NCBI RefSeq assembly: GCF_020379485.1
Contig: NC_063452.1
Span: forward strand, 27,410,770 to 27,474,769
Source: Brassica napus
Lineage: Eukaryota > Streptophyta > Magnoliopsida > Brassicales > Brassicaceae
Length of the DNA stretch: 64,000 bases
Reading direction: 5' to 3'
Position numbers and translations under genes: made by a program. Below the pieces are notes generated by a model, which did no database searches, was not told where the DNA came from, and saw only the letters and a program-made list of their open reading frames with translations. Shown here one piece after another: positions 20,574 through 36,920 of the stretch (position 1 is the stretch's first letter; the number at the start of each line of letters is the position of its first letter).

Positions 20574-22228
20574 TTTTGATTCCTTTTAGCAGTTTGGATT
20601 ACTAGCATCATCGCTTTAAAGAATAAGCAAGTTATTGAAATTGATGAGTACGTTTATAGAAGTTTATCGTATACGTGAAAGATAGACAATTTCGGATGGG
20701 ATATACACGATGGATGTGGATGTCAAAGGAACGAGTCTTGATAACGTGAGATGACTTCGAGTTTAAGTTACTCGATTTGGACATGGTCAAAGAAATGTGT
20801 ATTTACATTGTTGAAAAAGTAAATTGTATGTAGATTATGGGTCCATCAAAAGGTTGAAGTTATCTTAGATAGACTAGTATAGTGTTCAAATACATTAAAA
20901 TGGAAAAAGATGAACGATGACTTTTTTTTTTTAAGAATTTTAAATTTATTCACTTCAAAAACTTTTGTACAACCTAATGCTACTTTGTGTAGAAAATAAG
21001 CCTATAGAAACTTATAGAAACTTTTAAAAGGAAAAAATGAAAGAATCATCTACTCCCAAACCATATCTCCATGGCTTTTTCATGTCTGCCTCCCGCTTGC
21101 TTTCGTAAGGAAGAGATCATGTTTCTAATCATCTTATCCAAATGACTAAGAAGGCGAGCAGGGGATTGATGGCTTTCTCCCACCCGGCGAGTGTTCCTCT
21201 CATGCCAAATAGCATGGGCTGTCAGTAGCGGAAGAGGAAGTTTTGGTACTATCTTGTAGACCAGTCACCAGTCTTTGCAATAGGACAGACCATTGGGCCG
21301 GTACACCTACACCTGCCAGGCCTCTGATTGTTACAATCCAAACTTCCTTGGAGAAAGAGAAATCAAAAAATAAATGGTCTCTCGTTTCAGTAGCTGTTTT
21401 GCACAGCCAACAGATAGAGAAAGCTTGAGGGTTCCACTTGAGAATCCTATCCCCAGTTGATAGTCTGTTGTGTACAGCTAACCACGTGAGGAAGGAAAAC
21501 TTGAGAGTAGCTTCTTTAAACGAGATCCCTTTGAACCATGGAACATGAGGTGATTGCGCTCTGATCAGGTTCCACGTTTGGGAAGACTCGAAACCTTGTT
21601 GGAATACATCATTCTCCCGTTTCCAAAGAGCCATATCATCCTGCTGGCTGAGGCCTAGAGCTCTGAGCCTCAAAATCTCTTGCTCAATTTGCAGCAGGAC
21701 AGTAGTTATGTGCCTTCTTCTTCGGTAAGATTGGACCGCCCTCTCCACCATAGCGTGTATCGAGACCCCAAGATCTATACAACCCCTTTCACCAGTTAAA
21801 TTGATCACCCCCAACTGAGACCACTTGTCATACCAGAAGGAAGTCGTTGAACCGTTACAAACTTCCACTCGAGTAAGCGGCATGGCAAGAGGTCTGAGTT
21901 TTAACAATTTCTTCCACATCTAAGAGCCTAAAGAACATGATTCTTTTACACTCCAAAAGGAACCTTTCCTGATGAGATATTTATGTATCCATTGAACCCA
22001 CATGGATGATCTGGAGGACAGAATACACCATATCAACTTCAGACAGGAAACTCTGTTTACTTCTTCAAGCGATCTCAGCCCTAACCCTCCTTTCTTCGGT
22101 TTGCACACATCTGGCCACGCAATTTTGGCCTTCTAGGTAGACATCACCGGGCGAATAGTGGCGAATGAAGATAAACTAAATTGTTGAAACACTAAAAAAA
22201 TCAAATGAAACAAGAAAGAATCAAATAT
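20574..22228 (-). mobile_element. 5'-truncated LINE fragment plus flank (copy A)
   Basis: On the minus strand from about 22131 the sequence encodes the last part of a LINE reverse transcriptase ORF: a finger/linker part (KPKKGGLGLRSLEEVNR) followed by a zf-RVT zinc-binding domain (TWNLIRAQSPHVPWFKG, FLTWLAVHNRLSTGDRI, CWLCKTATETRDHLFF). A TAG at about 21919 interrupts the frame where copy B has Trp. The poly-T run at about 20921-20930 is probably the LINE poly(A) end, so 20574-20920 is non-LINE flank. The whole segment 20574-22228 recurs in two pieces at 29556-31433 with very high identity. Copy A lacks about 10 bp (gcttggaaac) near 21223 that both other pieces have. Confidence 0.75.
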
Positions 22229-22708
22229 GAAATTGCCAAACATTATCTACTGACACGCGAGCCATGGTATGCCTATTCAAGTTTTACAAATAACTTACGA
22301 CAAAACATATTTTATTTCTTGATTACTCATCACAAGTAACTACTATCTTACAACAAAGATGGCTCCTTCGACGACAATCTTTTTGTAGCTTGTTTAAATC
22401 CATTGAGAAGCCACATGCCTTAATTTGCGGTGTTTCAAAATACAAAGTTCCAAGAAAGTCATGTCTTTGATGACGTTCTGGTGAATCCAAGCAAATCCAA
22501 ACCAATTTAAGTTTTATCTGACATTTACGAAACTTTTATTTAGTAGCACATGAGTCCATCATATGCCTATTCAAGATTCCATCACAACACACGACTTACA
22601 AGCTACAACACAATGATCACCTGCTGGTTTACTTGACTCACAAGTCACAACATTCTTACTACAAAGTTTTTACAACAAAGTGAGTGAATCTGACAGTAAC
22701 AAAAATTG
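22229..22708. other. PFP beta 3' UTR and flank
   Basis: AT-rich sequence downstream of the PFP beta stop codon. An imperfect direct repeat (tatgcctattcaag) occurs at about 22269 and 22564. No gene is seen. Confidence 0.5.
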
Positions 22709-26239
<3,531 letters not shown>

Positions 26240-27411
26240 GGGTAGTGGTTGTTCCTAAGAGGTGGTCTTACGAATGTCAGATAAGTGTCAGGTAAATGTT
26301 TGGATAAGTTTCTCAAAATAAGGTAATTAAATTACAATGTCCGAATATTCCGATACGCCAAAGTGTGATCATAATTGCTTAACTATGGTTTTCTTATTAT
26401 TTGTTTTCAAAAAAAGGAAAAAAATATAGTTTTACTAAAAGATATTTTCTAATTATCTTTGTTATAATAACTAGATTTTGACCGGTATTTTAAAAATACG
26501 GACCTTTTTATTTTTCAAAAATATATTAAGTACACATATAAAATATATATGTTTTATATATTTTTATCTTTCAATATGCATAATTTATATTTCTTTGAAC
26601 ACATAAGTAGAAAACGTATTCATTATTTTTAACTGAATTATTTAAATTAGATGAAATCAATATTTTCATATCTATTTTAAACTTGTGGTTTCACCAATGA
26701 ACCCAGTGAGTTAGATATAAACATGTTTAGAACTAATAAAAACTAATAATTAAAATTTTGTTAAAATATCAAAAAAACCGTTATCAACCCAGGATCTGAT
26801 ACTATGCCATCAAAAGAAAATTGTAATAAAAAAAACTAAAACTATTTAGATGTAATTTCAAAATTAACTTTAAAATAATCATTTTAATTATTTATTATCT
26901 TATTTTTTATCATGATTACTAATTTATTATAAAAGTTAATTAAAAAATGTATGTAAAAGATATCATATTTAATTGTATTTTATAAATAAAACATGTATTT
27001 ATATTTTCTAGTATATCTTGTGTTTTATTATTGTATATATTAAATATTATTATTATTTTGTTTATGGATCAACTACAATCGATTCAATAAACTGTGAATC
27101 TAAGAAGTAATTCGGTTTAAAGTATCAATTGAATTTAAAATATTAGATGAAATTAGTTTGTTCAGTTTTTACAAAGTTTAAAATATAATAATTAAGTAAT
27201 AATTTGAGATTCATTACCTTAGAAATTTTAACTTAACTATATGTCACGGTGGCAAGTTTCAATTTTTTCAAAAAAATAATTTTTATAAAAAATCTTTATT
27301 TTCCACTATTTATAATCTGTTTTGCATTATTAAATTTTTAATTCTATAGTCCAATAAAACCGAAATATAAATGATGTGGATCACACAAAGAGATATATGC
27401 AATATTTATAT
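26240..27411. other. PFP beta promoter, then very AT-rich DNA
   Basis: The first 100-150 bp should hold the PFP beta promoter. From 26340 the sequence is long AT-rich DNA with no open frame of note. The motif aactagattttgaccgg at 26469 resembles ends of some crucifer DNA transposons, but no partner end was found. Confidence 0.45.
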
Positions 27412-28065
27412 TAGGCCTGGGCATAAAATCCGGAACCCGATATCCGAACCGAACTCGAACCGAAAAACCTGATCCGTTATCCGAACCGAAATGTAAAAAT
27501 ATTCGAACGGGTCTTGTAGGATGTACAAAAAATATCCGAACCCGAGTGTTATTAACCGAACCCGAACGGGTAACCTGAAAAATCCGAAATTAATAGTCAA
27601 TATATATTTTTTGAAATATATATAAGTATTTCAATTATTAAATTCAATATTTGTGGTAATATGATATATAGTAATAAATATTAAAATTTTAATATATGCT
27701 TTAAGTACACAAATAGTTATAAAAAGTCTGCTCTCTCTAAAGAAATATGTATTGTTTACAAATGATGTTTATTTTCATCGTTGATTTAACATTTTATTGT
27801 TATTTTATCAATTTTATGTGTGAGAGATTAATTTTTATTTAATTTAGATATTTTTTTATGTTTTGCTTCATAACCCGAATATAACCCGAATCCGTACGAT
27901 ATATGATTACTTTATGGGTTTTTGGAGGCAATACAATTTTGAACCGAACCCGAAGTGTTATTATCCGAACCTGATCCGTACTAATAAAATTTTAGTATGG
28001 GACCTAGGAACGTAAACCCAAAAACCCGATCCGAACGCCAACGGGTACCCGAACGTCCATGCCTA
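27412..28065. mobile_element. Non-autonomous hAT-type element with CCGAAC-rich ends (654 bp)
   Basis: An exact 8-bp target duplication, atttatat, flanks it (27404-27411 and 28066-28073). The ends are short imperfect inverted repeats: left taggcctgggcat, right complement taggcatggacgt. Both subterminal zones (27420-27580 and 27890-28060) are packed with ccgaac, cccgaa and tccga words around an AT-rich core. No transposase is encoded. Confidence 0.8.
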
Positions 28066-28132
28066 ATTTATATGGAATGTTTATGGTAGTTAGTTAGATA
28101 GTGTCCATAAATATTTTTAAAATAATTAATGT

Positions 28133-28360
28133 TGTTATGAAAGTAATGGAAAAGTCTATCTTTATTCATAACATAGAGGTTCATTATATAGGAGATTACA
28201 CCGTCATAGATAAATGGAAAGAGTACAAATCATAATCCAACTAAGAAAAAGGAAAACACAAAGACATAAGAAAAAGGAAAAGCTGGCCAACTCTCTCTTC
28301 CTTGGGCCGCTGATGGTATAATCTATTGGTTATGAGCCATCCACAATCTGGTTCATAACA
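28133..28360. repeat. Copia LTR (3' LTR of the minus-strand element)
   Basis: Starts tgttatgaaag and ends ggttcataaca, a direct repeat of 35530-35757 of equal length. Confidence 0.9.
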
Positions 28361-29555
28361 CTCCCCCTTGGATGTCATAACCATTTAGAGCTTGTAATGT
28401 GCTTTAATGTTGCCTCATTAAAACCTTACCAGGAAAACTCAATTGGAACATTCCATCTAAATTATTTAATATAAATTAAAGCAACATAGTGAAGGAAAAA
28501 GAGTACAACACACATTACTCCCCCTGATTTGGAAATTACTGAAGGTCCCTTGGACCTCTCCAATTTTCTGCAATCCGTGGGTGATGAAGATCTTGGGCAT
28601 AATATGTTTCATCCTCGAACATGATAGTTGGTTCTTCTTTACCATCGGCCATGCCACAATCTGATCGAACATATTGAGTCATCGACCTCAAATACACACA
28701 CACGAAATCTTGGATGATGTTGCTATGATATGCGTGTACCACCATGTATAAAACATAACCTGTCTGAAAAACAAATCAACAAAACCAAATAACCCATCTT
28801 TGGGCTGGTTAGTATAAAATAAATCAAAATCAAAGGCTTCTTCATCGTCCTTCTTATGGACCAAACATATCAGTATCTAAAACAAGACTTTTGCATCGTC
28901 CATCTCAGGACTAAATGGACTTCTTTATCGTCCACCTTTGGACTGAATGGATCAGTATCCAAAACAAGTGATCTCACACCCATGTACTAGATAATGGGTG
29001 AGACTAGTCCATATTAAATCTCTTGAATACCCTTTTCTGTATATACTATTTGATGCACAACGATTTCATTGTTAATGTACTCAAGCTGTAATCCCAAACA
29101 AAACATTGTTTTCCAAGATCTTTCATCTCAAACTCTTTCTTGAGATATTCAACTGTTTGGAAATTGTATCCAGAGGTTACTAGGATATTCAGATCATATA
29201 CTTTGATGATTATCAATATTGTTCTCGAGAACTTGTTGTTCTTTCAGCTCAATACCCTCTAGTACTTTCATTATCCAGTGGACCATATAAATATGCAGTC
29301 ACTACATCAATTTGCTGCAAGTCTAATTTTCTCTCTTATATAGCCAGACTTATGAAAAATTTAAAAGTAGTTGCATCCACCACATGGGAGTATGTCTCTT
29401 CATAATCTATTACTGGTCTTTGTGAGAATCCTTGTGCAACATCAGCTTTATTTCTCACGATTTCTATTCCTCACAAGACCCATTTATATTCACTGGTTTT
29501 AATATCATATGGCGTCTTAATCATATGGCCAAATATGCCTTTCTTCTTTAAACCC
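28361..29555 (-). pseudogene. Copia 3' region with reverse-transcriptase remnants
   Basis: At 29555-29300 the minus strand still reads pieces of Copia reverse transcriptase (GFSQRP and DYEETYS, with stops between). 29280-28900 is further decayed. The catalytic YVDD region and the RNase H domain are not recognisable, so much of the 3' half is deleted. 28820-28990 repeats tcgtccac and atggaccaaac words. Confidence 0.7.
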
Positions 29556-30727
29556 CCATGGCTTTTTCATGTCTGCCTCCCGCTTGCTTTCGTAAGGAAT
29601 AGATCATGTTTCTAATCATCTTATCCAAATGACTAAGAAGGCGAGCAGGGGATTGATGGCTTTCTCCCACCCGGCGAGTGTTCCTCTCATGCCAAATAGC
29701 ATGGGCTGTCGCTTGGAAACAGTAGCGGAAGCCGAAGTTTTGGTACTATCTTGTAGACCAGTCACCAGTCTTTGCAATAGGACAGACCATTGGGCCGGTA
29801 CACCTACACCTGCCAGGCCTCTGATTGTTACAATCCAAACTTCCTTGGAGAAAGAGAAATCAAAAAATAAATGGTCTCTCGTTTCAGTAGCTGCTTTGCA
29901 CAGCCAACAGGTAGAGAAAGCTTGAGGGTTCCACTTGAGAATTCTATCCCCAGTTGATAGTCTGTTGTGTACAGCTAACCACGTGAGGAAGGAAAACTTT
30001 GGAGTAGCTTCTTTAAACCAGATCCCTTTGAACCATGGAACATGAGGTGATTGCGCTCTGATCAGGTTCCACGTTTGGGAAGACTCGAAACCTTGTTGGA
30101 ATACATCATTCTCCCGTTTCCAAAGAGCCATATCATCCTGCTGGCTGAGGCCTAGAGCTCTGAGCCTCAAAATCTCCTGCTCAATCTGCAGCAGGACATT
30201 AGTTATGTGCCTTCTTCTTCGGTAAGATTGGACCGCCCTCTCCACCATAGCGTGTATCGAGACCCCAAGATCTATACAACCCCTTTCACCAGTTAAATTT
30301 ATCAGCACCCCCAACTGAGACCACTTGTCATACCAGAAGGAAGTCGTTGAACTGTTACAAACTTCCACTCGAGTAAGCGGCATGGCAAGAGGTCTGAGTT
30401 TTAACAATTTCTTCCACATCCAAGAGCCTAAAGAACTTGATTCCTTTACACTCCAAAAGGAACCTTTCCTGATGAGATATTTATGTATCCATTGAACCCA
30501 CATGGATGATCTGGAGGACAGAATACGCCATATCAACTTCATACAGGAAACTCTGTTTACTTCTTCAAGCAATCTCAGCCTTAACCCTCCTTTCTTCGGT
30601 TTGCACACATCTGGCCACATAATTTTGGCCTTCTAGGTAGACTTCACCGGGCGAATAGTGGCGAATAAAGATTAACTAAATTGTTGAAACACTAAAAAAT
30701 CAAATGAAACAAGAAAGAATCAAATAT
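29556..30727 (-). mobile_element. LINE fragment, copy B (upstream part)
   Basis: Near-identical to 21069-22228 of copy A. It holds the longest reading of this LINE, 334 codons (30620-29616), with the zf-RVT domain (CWLCKAATETRDHLFF) and without the TAG seen in copy A. It is cut off at 29556 inside its 3' part, where Copia sequence resumes. Confidence 0.8.
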
Positions 30728-30739
30728 AATCACCCATAG

Positions 30740-31433
30740 TTTTGATTCCTTTTAGCAGTTTGGATTACTAGCATCATCGCTTTAAAGAATAAGCAAGTTA
30801 TTGAAATTGATGAGTACGTTTATAGAAGTTTATTGTATACGTGAAAGATAGACAATTTCGGATGGGATATACACGATGGATGTGGATGTCAAAGGAACGA
30901 GTCTTGATAACGTGAGATGACTTCGAGTTTAAGTTACTCGATTTGGACATGGTCAAAGAAATGTGTATTTACATTGTTGAAAAAGTAAATTGTATGTAGA
31001 ATATGGGTCCATCAAAAGGTTGAAGTTATCTTAGATAGACTAGTATAGGGTTCAAATACATTAAAATGGAAAAAGATGAACGATAACTTTTTTTTTTTAA
31101 GAATTTTAAATTTATTCAGTTCAAAAACTTTTGTACAACCTAATGCTATTTTGTGTAGAAAATATGCCTATAGAAACTTATAGAAACTTTTAAAAGGAAA
31201 AAATGAAAGAATCATCTACTCCCAAACCATATCTCCATGGCTTTTTCATGTCTGCCTCCCGCTCGCTTTCGTAAGGAAGAGATCATGTTTCTAATCATCT
31301 TATCCAAATGACTAAGAAGGCGAGCAGTGGATTGATGGCTTTCTCCCACCCGGCGAGTGTTCCTCTCATGCCAAATAGCATGGGCTGTCGCTTGGAAATA
31401 GTAGCGGAAGAGGAAGTTTTGGTACTATCTTGT
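30740..31433 (-). mobile_element. LINE 3' part with flank (copy C), out of order relative to copy A
   Basis: Near-identical to 20574-21257 of copy A, including the poly-T run (31088-31097) and the 350-bp non-LINE flank beyond it. Bases 21069-21257 of copy A are present in both copies B and C, so the two pieces overlap and are permuted. A Copia-derived 22-mer (30720-30741) sits between them and recurs at 31895-31916. Confidence 0.75.
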
Positions 31434-32360
31434 AGAAGTTTGGTACATGTACCTTAGAGTCGGCCGGCCTTATCTCCTTGTCTGGGATGGTTTCCTTAGT
31501 AACCTCGGATTTGGATTTTGATTATCATTCTCTGCACATTTGTTTTGTTTCCGAGGATTCTTTTCTTTTGGAACCTATTGGTCTACCACGTTTCATACGT
31601 TTTCTAGACTCTGTAGCAACTTGACTGTATCTCTTCTTGGACATCAAATTTGTTGGTGCTTTACAAGCTGGTTTATATATGACTTAGTCATTCTTTTTCG
31701 GGTCAGCAAATGTGTTTGGCATTTGATTAGCTAGCTTTGTAAATGTATAATCTTTGGACGTCTATTTCACATTCTTTAGTCCGAGGATCTTGCCAAGACA
31801 TTGATGGTTGATTCCATTCTATTTCTTTTACCATTTTTTTACCAGCTTTATTATTTTTGTCCTCCTGGTCTTAAAATAATCCGTGTACCTGGCCTCAAAT
31901 ATAATCACCCATAGTTGGCTCAAAGTACTTTATTATTGTGGGGGAATCATATCCAACATATATCTCCATCCTCCTTTTGAGGTCTCATCTTAGTTCTCTG
32001 TGGTAGAGCAATTAGTACATAGACATCACATCCAAATGTCTTATGATGGAGTATGTCTGGCTCTTGACCCGTTAATAATTGTGATAGGGGATATCTATGC
32101 TCACTAAATGGTCTGATGCGTATTAACTTAGGTGCATGTAAATTTCGTGTGGCCCAAGCTGTGAATGGGAGTTTTGACCTCATAAGTTATGGTCTATCAA
32201 TCAGCTATTTGCATTTTAAAAGATTTCGTCCAAGCCGTTCTTGGTATGGACATGTATCACAGAATTGTCCACACTTACCCCCATGGACATACCATAATCA
32301 TTTAAACGCTTGGGACTCACTTGGGACATGTATTCACCAGTATTATCTAGACATATAGTC
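31434..32360 (-). pseudogene. Copia integrase C-terminal and linker remnant
   Basis: On the minus strand, 32183-31947 reads an integrase C-terminal part (MRSKLPFTAWATRNLHA, PQRTKM) and 31900-31440 the following linker (for example RMKRGRPIGSK) in several broken frames. It corresponds to the equivalent parts of the intact pol at 50410-53415. Confidence 0.75.
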
Positions 32361-33158
32361 TTTATTATGAAAAAGGGGTTCGTAGCCGTTTTACTGGTGA
32401 TGGTCTAATGAGTTTCCCTTGTGTACATGCTACACACATGAGATTCTTTGGGATAACTCTTCTTATCTTTTAATGTGTGCCTTTTGAATATCAATTTTCG
32501 CATCATGTTTGGACCAGGATGGCCAATCCGGTCGTGCCATAAAGTGTATATTTTCGCAGGCTTTTAGCCTCTATCATACTGATCTATGCATAGTCTAGGT
32601 CAGTAGAGAATGCATGTATAGTCTTTAGGACTTATTATGGCCTTGGGCGATTTTATACATATATCTGAAGGAACTCTTTGTTTCCTTCGCCCATTGTTTC
32701 AATATGGAAATCATTCATTCTTATATCTTTAAAACTCAATAGGCTGCTCTTACTCTTAGAGCTAGGTGAATATAAGGCATCACTGATTTCTAGATGCATA
32801 CCCTTAGGCAATGATATATGAGCCTAGCCATAGTCTTCTTTCAAACTAGCGATACCTGCTTTAGTACTTATATTGGCATTTTTCAGTGTACTCATATAGA
32901 AAAATCATTCATTCTTTTAATCTAAGCAGACAATGTAATAGAAATAAATTCAAGGAGATAAGAATCAGAGAAAGCATACAAGCAAAGCAATCACACAAGT
33001 TTGATGTCGAAATCCGATTATCAACTTGATTCTTTTAGGCAATAATAAGTCTCATATTCCATAAGATCATCTTGATCATGTTCGAAATTATTTTCACCAT
33101 CTTTATAGACCAAGTGAGTTTCAGGATTCTTCCCTTTCAGACTCTCTTTGGGAGTCCT

Positions 33159-33844
33159 TCATATCTTAGCCCAATGGTTCCCCATTCCACATCTATGACA
33201 CACTGATTTGGTCGAGCTTTGTGGTTTAAAGGATATACCATGGCCACTGCCTTCACCATGGCTCAAATTGGGTTGATACCCACGGCCTCTGCCATAGTGA
33301 TTCCCATGGCCAAATGTGTTATAGTGGTCATGGCCACGTCCTTTCCACCCTCCACGGCCATGGCCGTGTGGTCTATCATTCTGGATATATTTACTCTTTT
33401 TTTCTGCGGCCTTATTGGTATCAGGTAATGGGGTTAATCCAGGGGGTCTCAATTCACTGTTTCTCATCAGTAATCCATTATTTTTTCCAGCTAGCAATAG
33501 ACTCATCCACAGACTTATAGTCCTGGATTCTGGGATTCCTCCAGTCAAATAGGGCATTTGGTAATAACACCGTTCTTTGGTGATCATATCTCGATTTTTT
33601 TAACTCTGTCCAAAGGTCTAGAGGATTCTCTATAGTCAGATACTGATCTTTGAGACTCTTAATAAGATGATGGCTAATAATTAATATTGCCATGTATCAA
33701 TCTTTGTCATTTGGCATTATCGCCTTTTGTGATTCATTCACTAAGTCCTTTGACTTTAGGATAAATTCAGTATTCAGTGTCCATTTCAAATAATTATCTC
33801 CTGAGAGATTTTAGGCAGCAAAATCCAAGTTGATTTTCGACATC
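33159..33844 (-). pseudogene. Copia gag remnant with zinc knuckle
   Basis: A start-like MSKINLDFAA at about 33844 is followed by an immediate stop, then blocks of gag in shifting frames (DPLDLW-like NPLDLWTELK at about 33625) and a Gly/His/Arg-rich region (HGHGRGGWKGRGHDHY) ending in a CCHC-type knuckle CHRCGMGNHWA at about 33187. The fourth ligand position is not reached in this frame. Confidence 0.75.
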
Positions 33845-35529
33845 TCAAATCATATATCAATGAATTTTAGATCTCATAAAATATTTAACATACAGCCATA
33901 AACAAGACATGCTATCAAGTCAATACATTTCTAATAAGAAAAAAGCCACACGGCCAAAGGTGATATAATGCAATAAGGCCACACGGCCAAAGTGATATAT
34001 GATGCATAATAAGTCACACAGATTTATCAAGTAAGGGTATCGACCAAACAAGCAATTTCTATATGTTTTCATGTCGGCCATATGGTTATAATGCAAATCT
34101 AGCATACTGATTCTATATGTACAGGAGTGGAATTATGGAACCTCAATTAAAAACAATCAGATCATGCAAATGTGATAATAATCAAATCATGCGCATAACA
34201 TAAACATGTTGGTCAGGGTGATATATGATGCAAACTGGCCACACGGCCAAGTAGATATGATGCACTCATTCTTAGCAATCAGATTCTATATGTGCAAGGG
34301 TAATATTAAAACATTCAATCAAGGTTTAGCAATTAATCAATCAGTTTCAGGTATGAGATTTAACTAGACTAACAATCAGATTCAATTAGGTTTTATCAAG
34401 ACTATCAATTAGATCAATAATCAAAAATAATCAAACGGATTCAAGCATTATACAATTTAGGGTTTCGATCCAAAAATAGGGTTTCAATCATGAAAAACAA
34501 AAACAATCAGTTTCAAGGTTGATTCTATCAATTTTATTAATCAGTTTCATGGCTGATATTAGCAAGATGGAATCAAGCAATCTGATTTTAGGAATACGCT
34601 AATTAGGGTTTAGGGTTTCAATTCGAAATTAGGGTTTATCAATCAATCAGCTTCTAGCAAATAATCTTAAACCTCAGAACATTTGGCTATATCATGAAAC
34701 TATCAACCTAATATAATATGAAACCTCAAAACATTCAATTCGGATTATGCAATACACGGATTCTATTTTAGGGTTTATCAATTCGAATTAGGGTTTATAT
34801 TATAACAGATTCTAACATGCAATATTAAACCTCAAATCATTCAATCAGGTTATAAAAACTATCAATCCTAACTCACACGGATTTAAACCTCAAAGAAACA
34901 TTCAATCAATCAAATAAAACAATTCATGCACACGCAATTTAGGGTTTACAGATTTTAGGGTTTCACTTTGAACTTTAGTTCATTCGATTCTGGGTTCTTA
35001 GAGTTTAGGCATACCATAAACCTTTGATGGGTTGAATGGACCACCAAGAGAACGAGCTTACGTGGACTGGTACAAACTGGAACCTTACGCGGACTGGTCC
35101 AAACTGTTTCCTTGCAGTCCGCGAGCTGAGATCGGGTACAAGTTGAGATCGAAAGTGATTAAGGTTTATCGATAGAGAGAGAGATCGATGGAGATTCAGA
35201 TAGAGATCGAAAACTTAGCTTAGGTTGAGCTGATCGGGATCGTTGGTACGCGAGCTGGTACTTGCAGTCAAAGAACTCGTAGATCTGGAACAGTTTGATC
35301 ACGGACTGGAACAGGCTGATCGTACAATATGGAATAGTTGAAGCGTACTGAAACTTGCAGAGATCAGTCCACAGATCGATCTTGTTGAGATCAGTGGTCA
35401 AATACAGATCAGGGTCATGATCAAAGAGAGGTGATCGATAGAGATTAGGGTTTTAGCAATGGAGAGAGATTTAGGGTTTATGGTCGATATTTTAGATTTG
35501 GATTTTAGAGATCAATCGTGCTGATAGCG
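33845..35529. other. Copia 5' leader with short repeats
   Basis: Untranslated leader of the minus-strand Copia element. 33940-34270 repeats gccacacggccaa with gtgatatatgatgca four times. 34440-34970 repeats tagggttt and aatcaatcag words. 35030-35400 is GC-richer and repeats gtccaaactg/gatcg words. No ORF is supported. Confidence 0.6.
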
Positions 35530-35757
35530 TGTTGTGAAAGTAATGGAAAAGTCTATCTTTATTCATAACATAGAGGTTCCTTATATAGGAGATTACACCG
35601 TCATTGATAAATGGAAAGAGTACAAATCATAATACAACTAGGAAAAAGGAAAACATAAAGACATAAGGAAAAGGAAAAGCTGGCCAACGCTCTCTTTCTT
35701 GGGCCGCTGATGGTATAATCTCTTGGTTATGAGCCATCCACAATCTGGTTCATAACA
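35530..35757. repeat. Copia LTR (5' LTR of the minus-strand element)
   Basis: Starts tgttgtgaaag and ends ggttcataaca. Pairs with 28133-28360. Confidence 0.9.
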
Positions 35758-36920
35758 GTTATTCATGAATATAAAAATGGCATGGCATTCTAAATTTTAA
35801 GAAAACTAATAGGCAGAATCCCTCGTGGAATTCTGCTTGCAACTTTCAATATTTTGATAACCTCTTAAAAAACAATGCAACCTTTCGATATTTTGATAAC
35901 CTTTTAAAAAATCAATCCAACCTTTAAAATGAAAAGATACAATCTTTTAATATTTTTGTAACCTTTTAAGAATCAGTTGAACTTGAAGAGAAAAGACACA
36001 AGCTTTAAGATTAATTATAATACCTATAAAAACACATAACCTTTCAATATTAATTCTTTGAAATTAATTGAGATTGCTTTCATTTTGAAACAGTACTTAT
36101 ATAAAAAGTCACAATTTTTCATTTTAAATACTCACAACTTTTAAAATGAACCCATAACTTTTCAACTTAATTGGAATTCACAATCTTTAGAATTAATTGA
36201 AATTGCCAAAGTTTAATTCAGATAAAAAATCTCTAAACAAGTTTTATTTAATGAACTAGATTTCTTATTTAATGAGCATTTAATGAACTAGACTATCCAT
36301 CTATATTATTGGTTTAGAGATTTCTAAATTGGAAGGATTTGTTCTTGAAAATCATAAAATACAATAAAATTACGTAAAAAATTATACTTCAAATGCTCAC
36401 AATCAGCACTTTAAACAAATTATAAAAAAATAAGTAAGCTTTGTTTTAATTTTCTTTTTAGCATTAAAAATCCTTGTTATAACATGTATATTTGATGTTA
36501 CTATAACATATTTAGAAAAAAAAATATTTTAATATTAAAATAATAAAATATTAAATAGACAATTGTATAAACCGACATTTTCATGTTTATGAGAACTACA
36601 TCTGATTTCATTATCCTAAATCATTCTATGTAATTCTTTTTTAGTTCATTTTTATATTATGCTAAAAAATTCCTAGCATTTTTGATTAATCTACATAATC
36701 GTTCTATCTACAACTTGATACCCACACTTTTTAGTATATAAACATATTATTCAAAAAAACATTAGTGAACGTGTGGTCAAATAAAAATATTAGGAAAATA
36801 AAATAGTAGTATAAATTTAAGAATGTTTTATGAAGCCAAATTGTTGGAGGCCTCGAATCACACCACTACCTCTGCCCTGAACAACCTTCTTTGTTAATTC
36901 AGCTGCGTCAGGGAGTTCTT
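35758..36920. other. AT-rich intergenic DNA
   Basis: 35800-36200 repeats aacctttcaatattttgataacctttta-like phrases several times in diverged form. A coding-like scrap on the minus strand at 36925-36840 (LPDAAELTKKVVQGRGSG) suggests a lost exon of an unidentified gene. No complete gene is seen. Confidence 0.4.

Larger units (their letters stand above)
28133..35757 (-). mobile_element. Degenerate Copia LTR retrotransposon with nested LINE pieces
   Basis: Paired 228-bp LTRs (28133-28360 and 35530-35757) differ at about 10 sites by eye, roughly 4 percent. Reading the minus strand: 5' LTR, a primer-site-like CGCTATCAGCACG (35529-35517), a leader, decayed gag, integrase, a linker, an interruption by LINE-derived DNA (31433-29556), reverse-transcriptase debris, a purine tract (CCAAGGGGGAG, 28371-28361) and the 3' LTR. 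All coding parts have frameshifts or stops. The 5-bp flanks (aatgt and gttat) do not match, so the target duplication is lost or an end was altered. Its purine tract and primer site resemble those of the young plus-strand Copia at 48052, suggesting related lineages. Confidence 0.9.
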
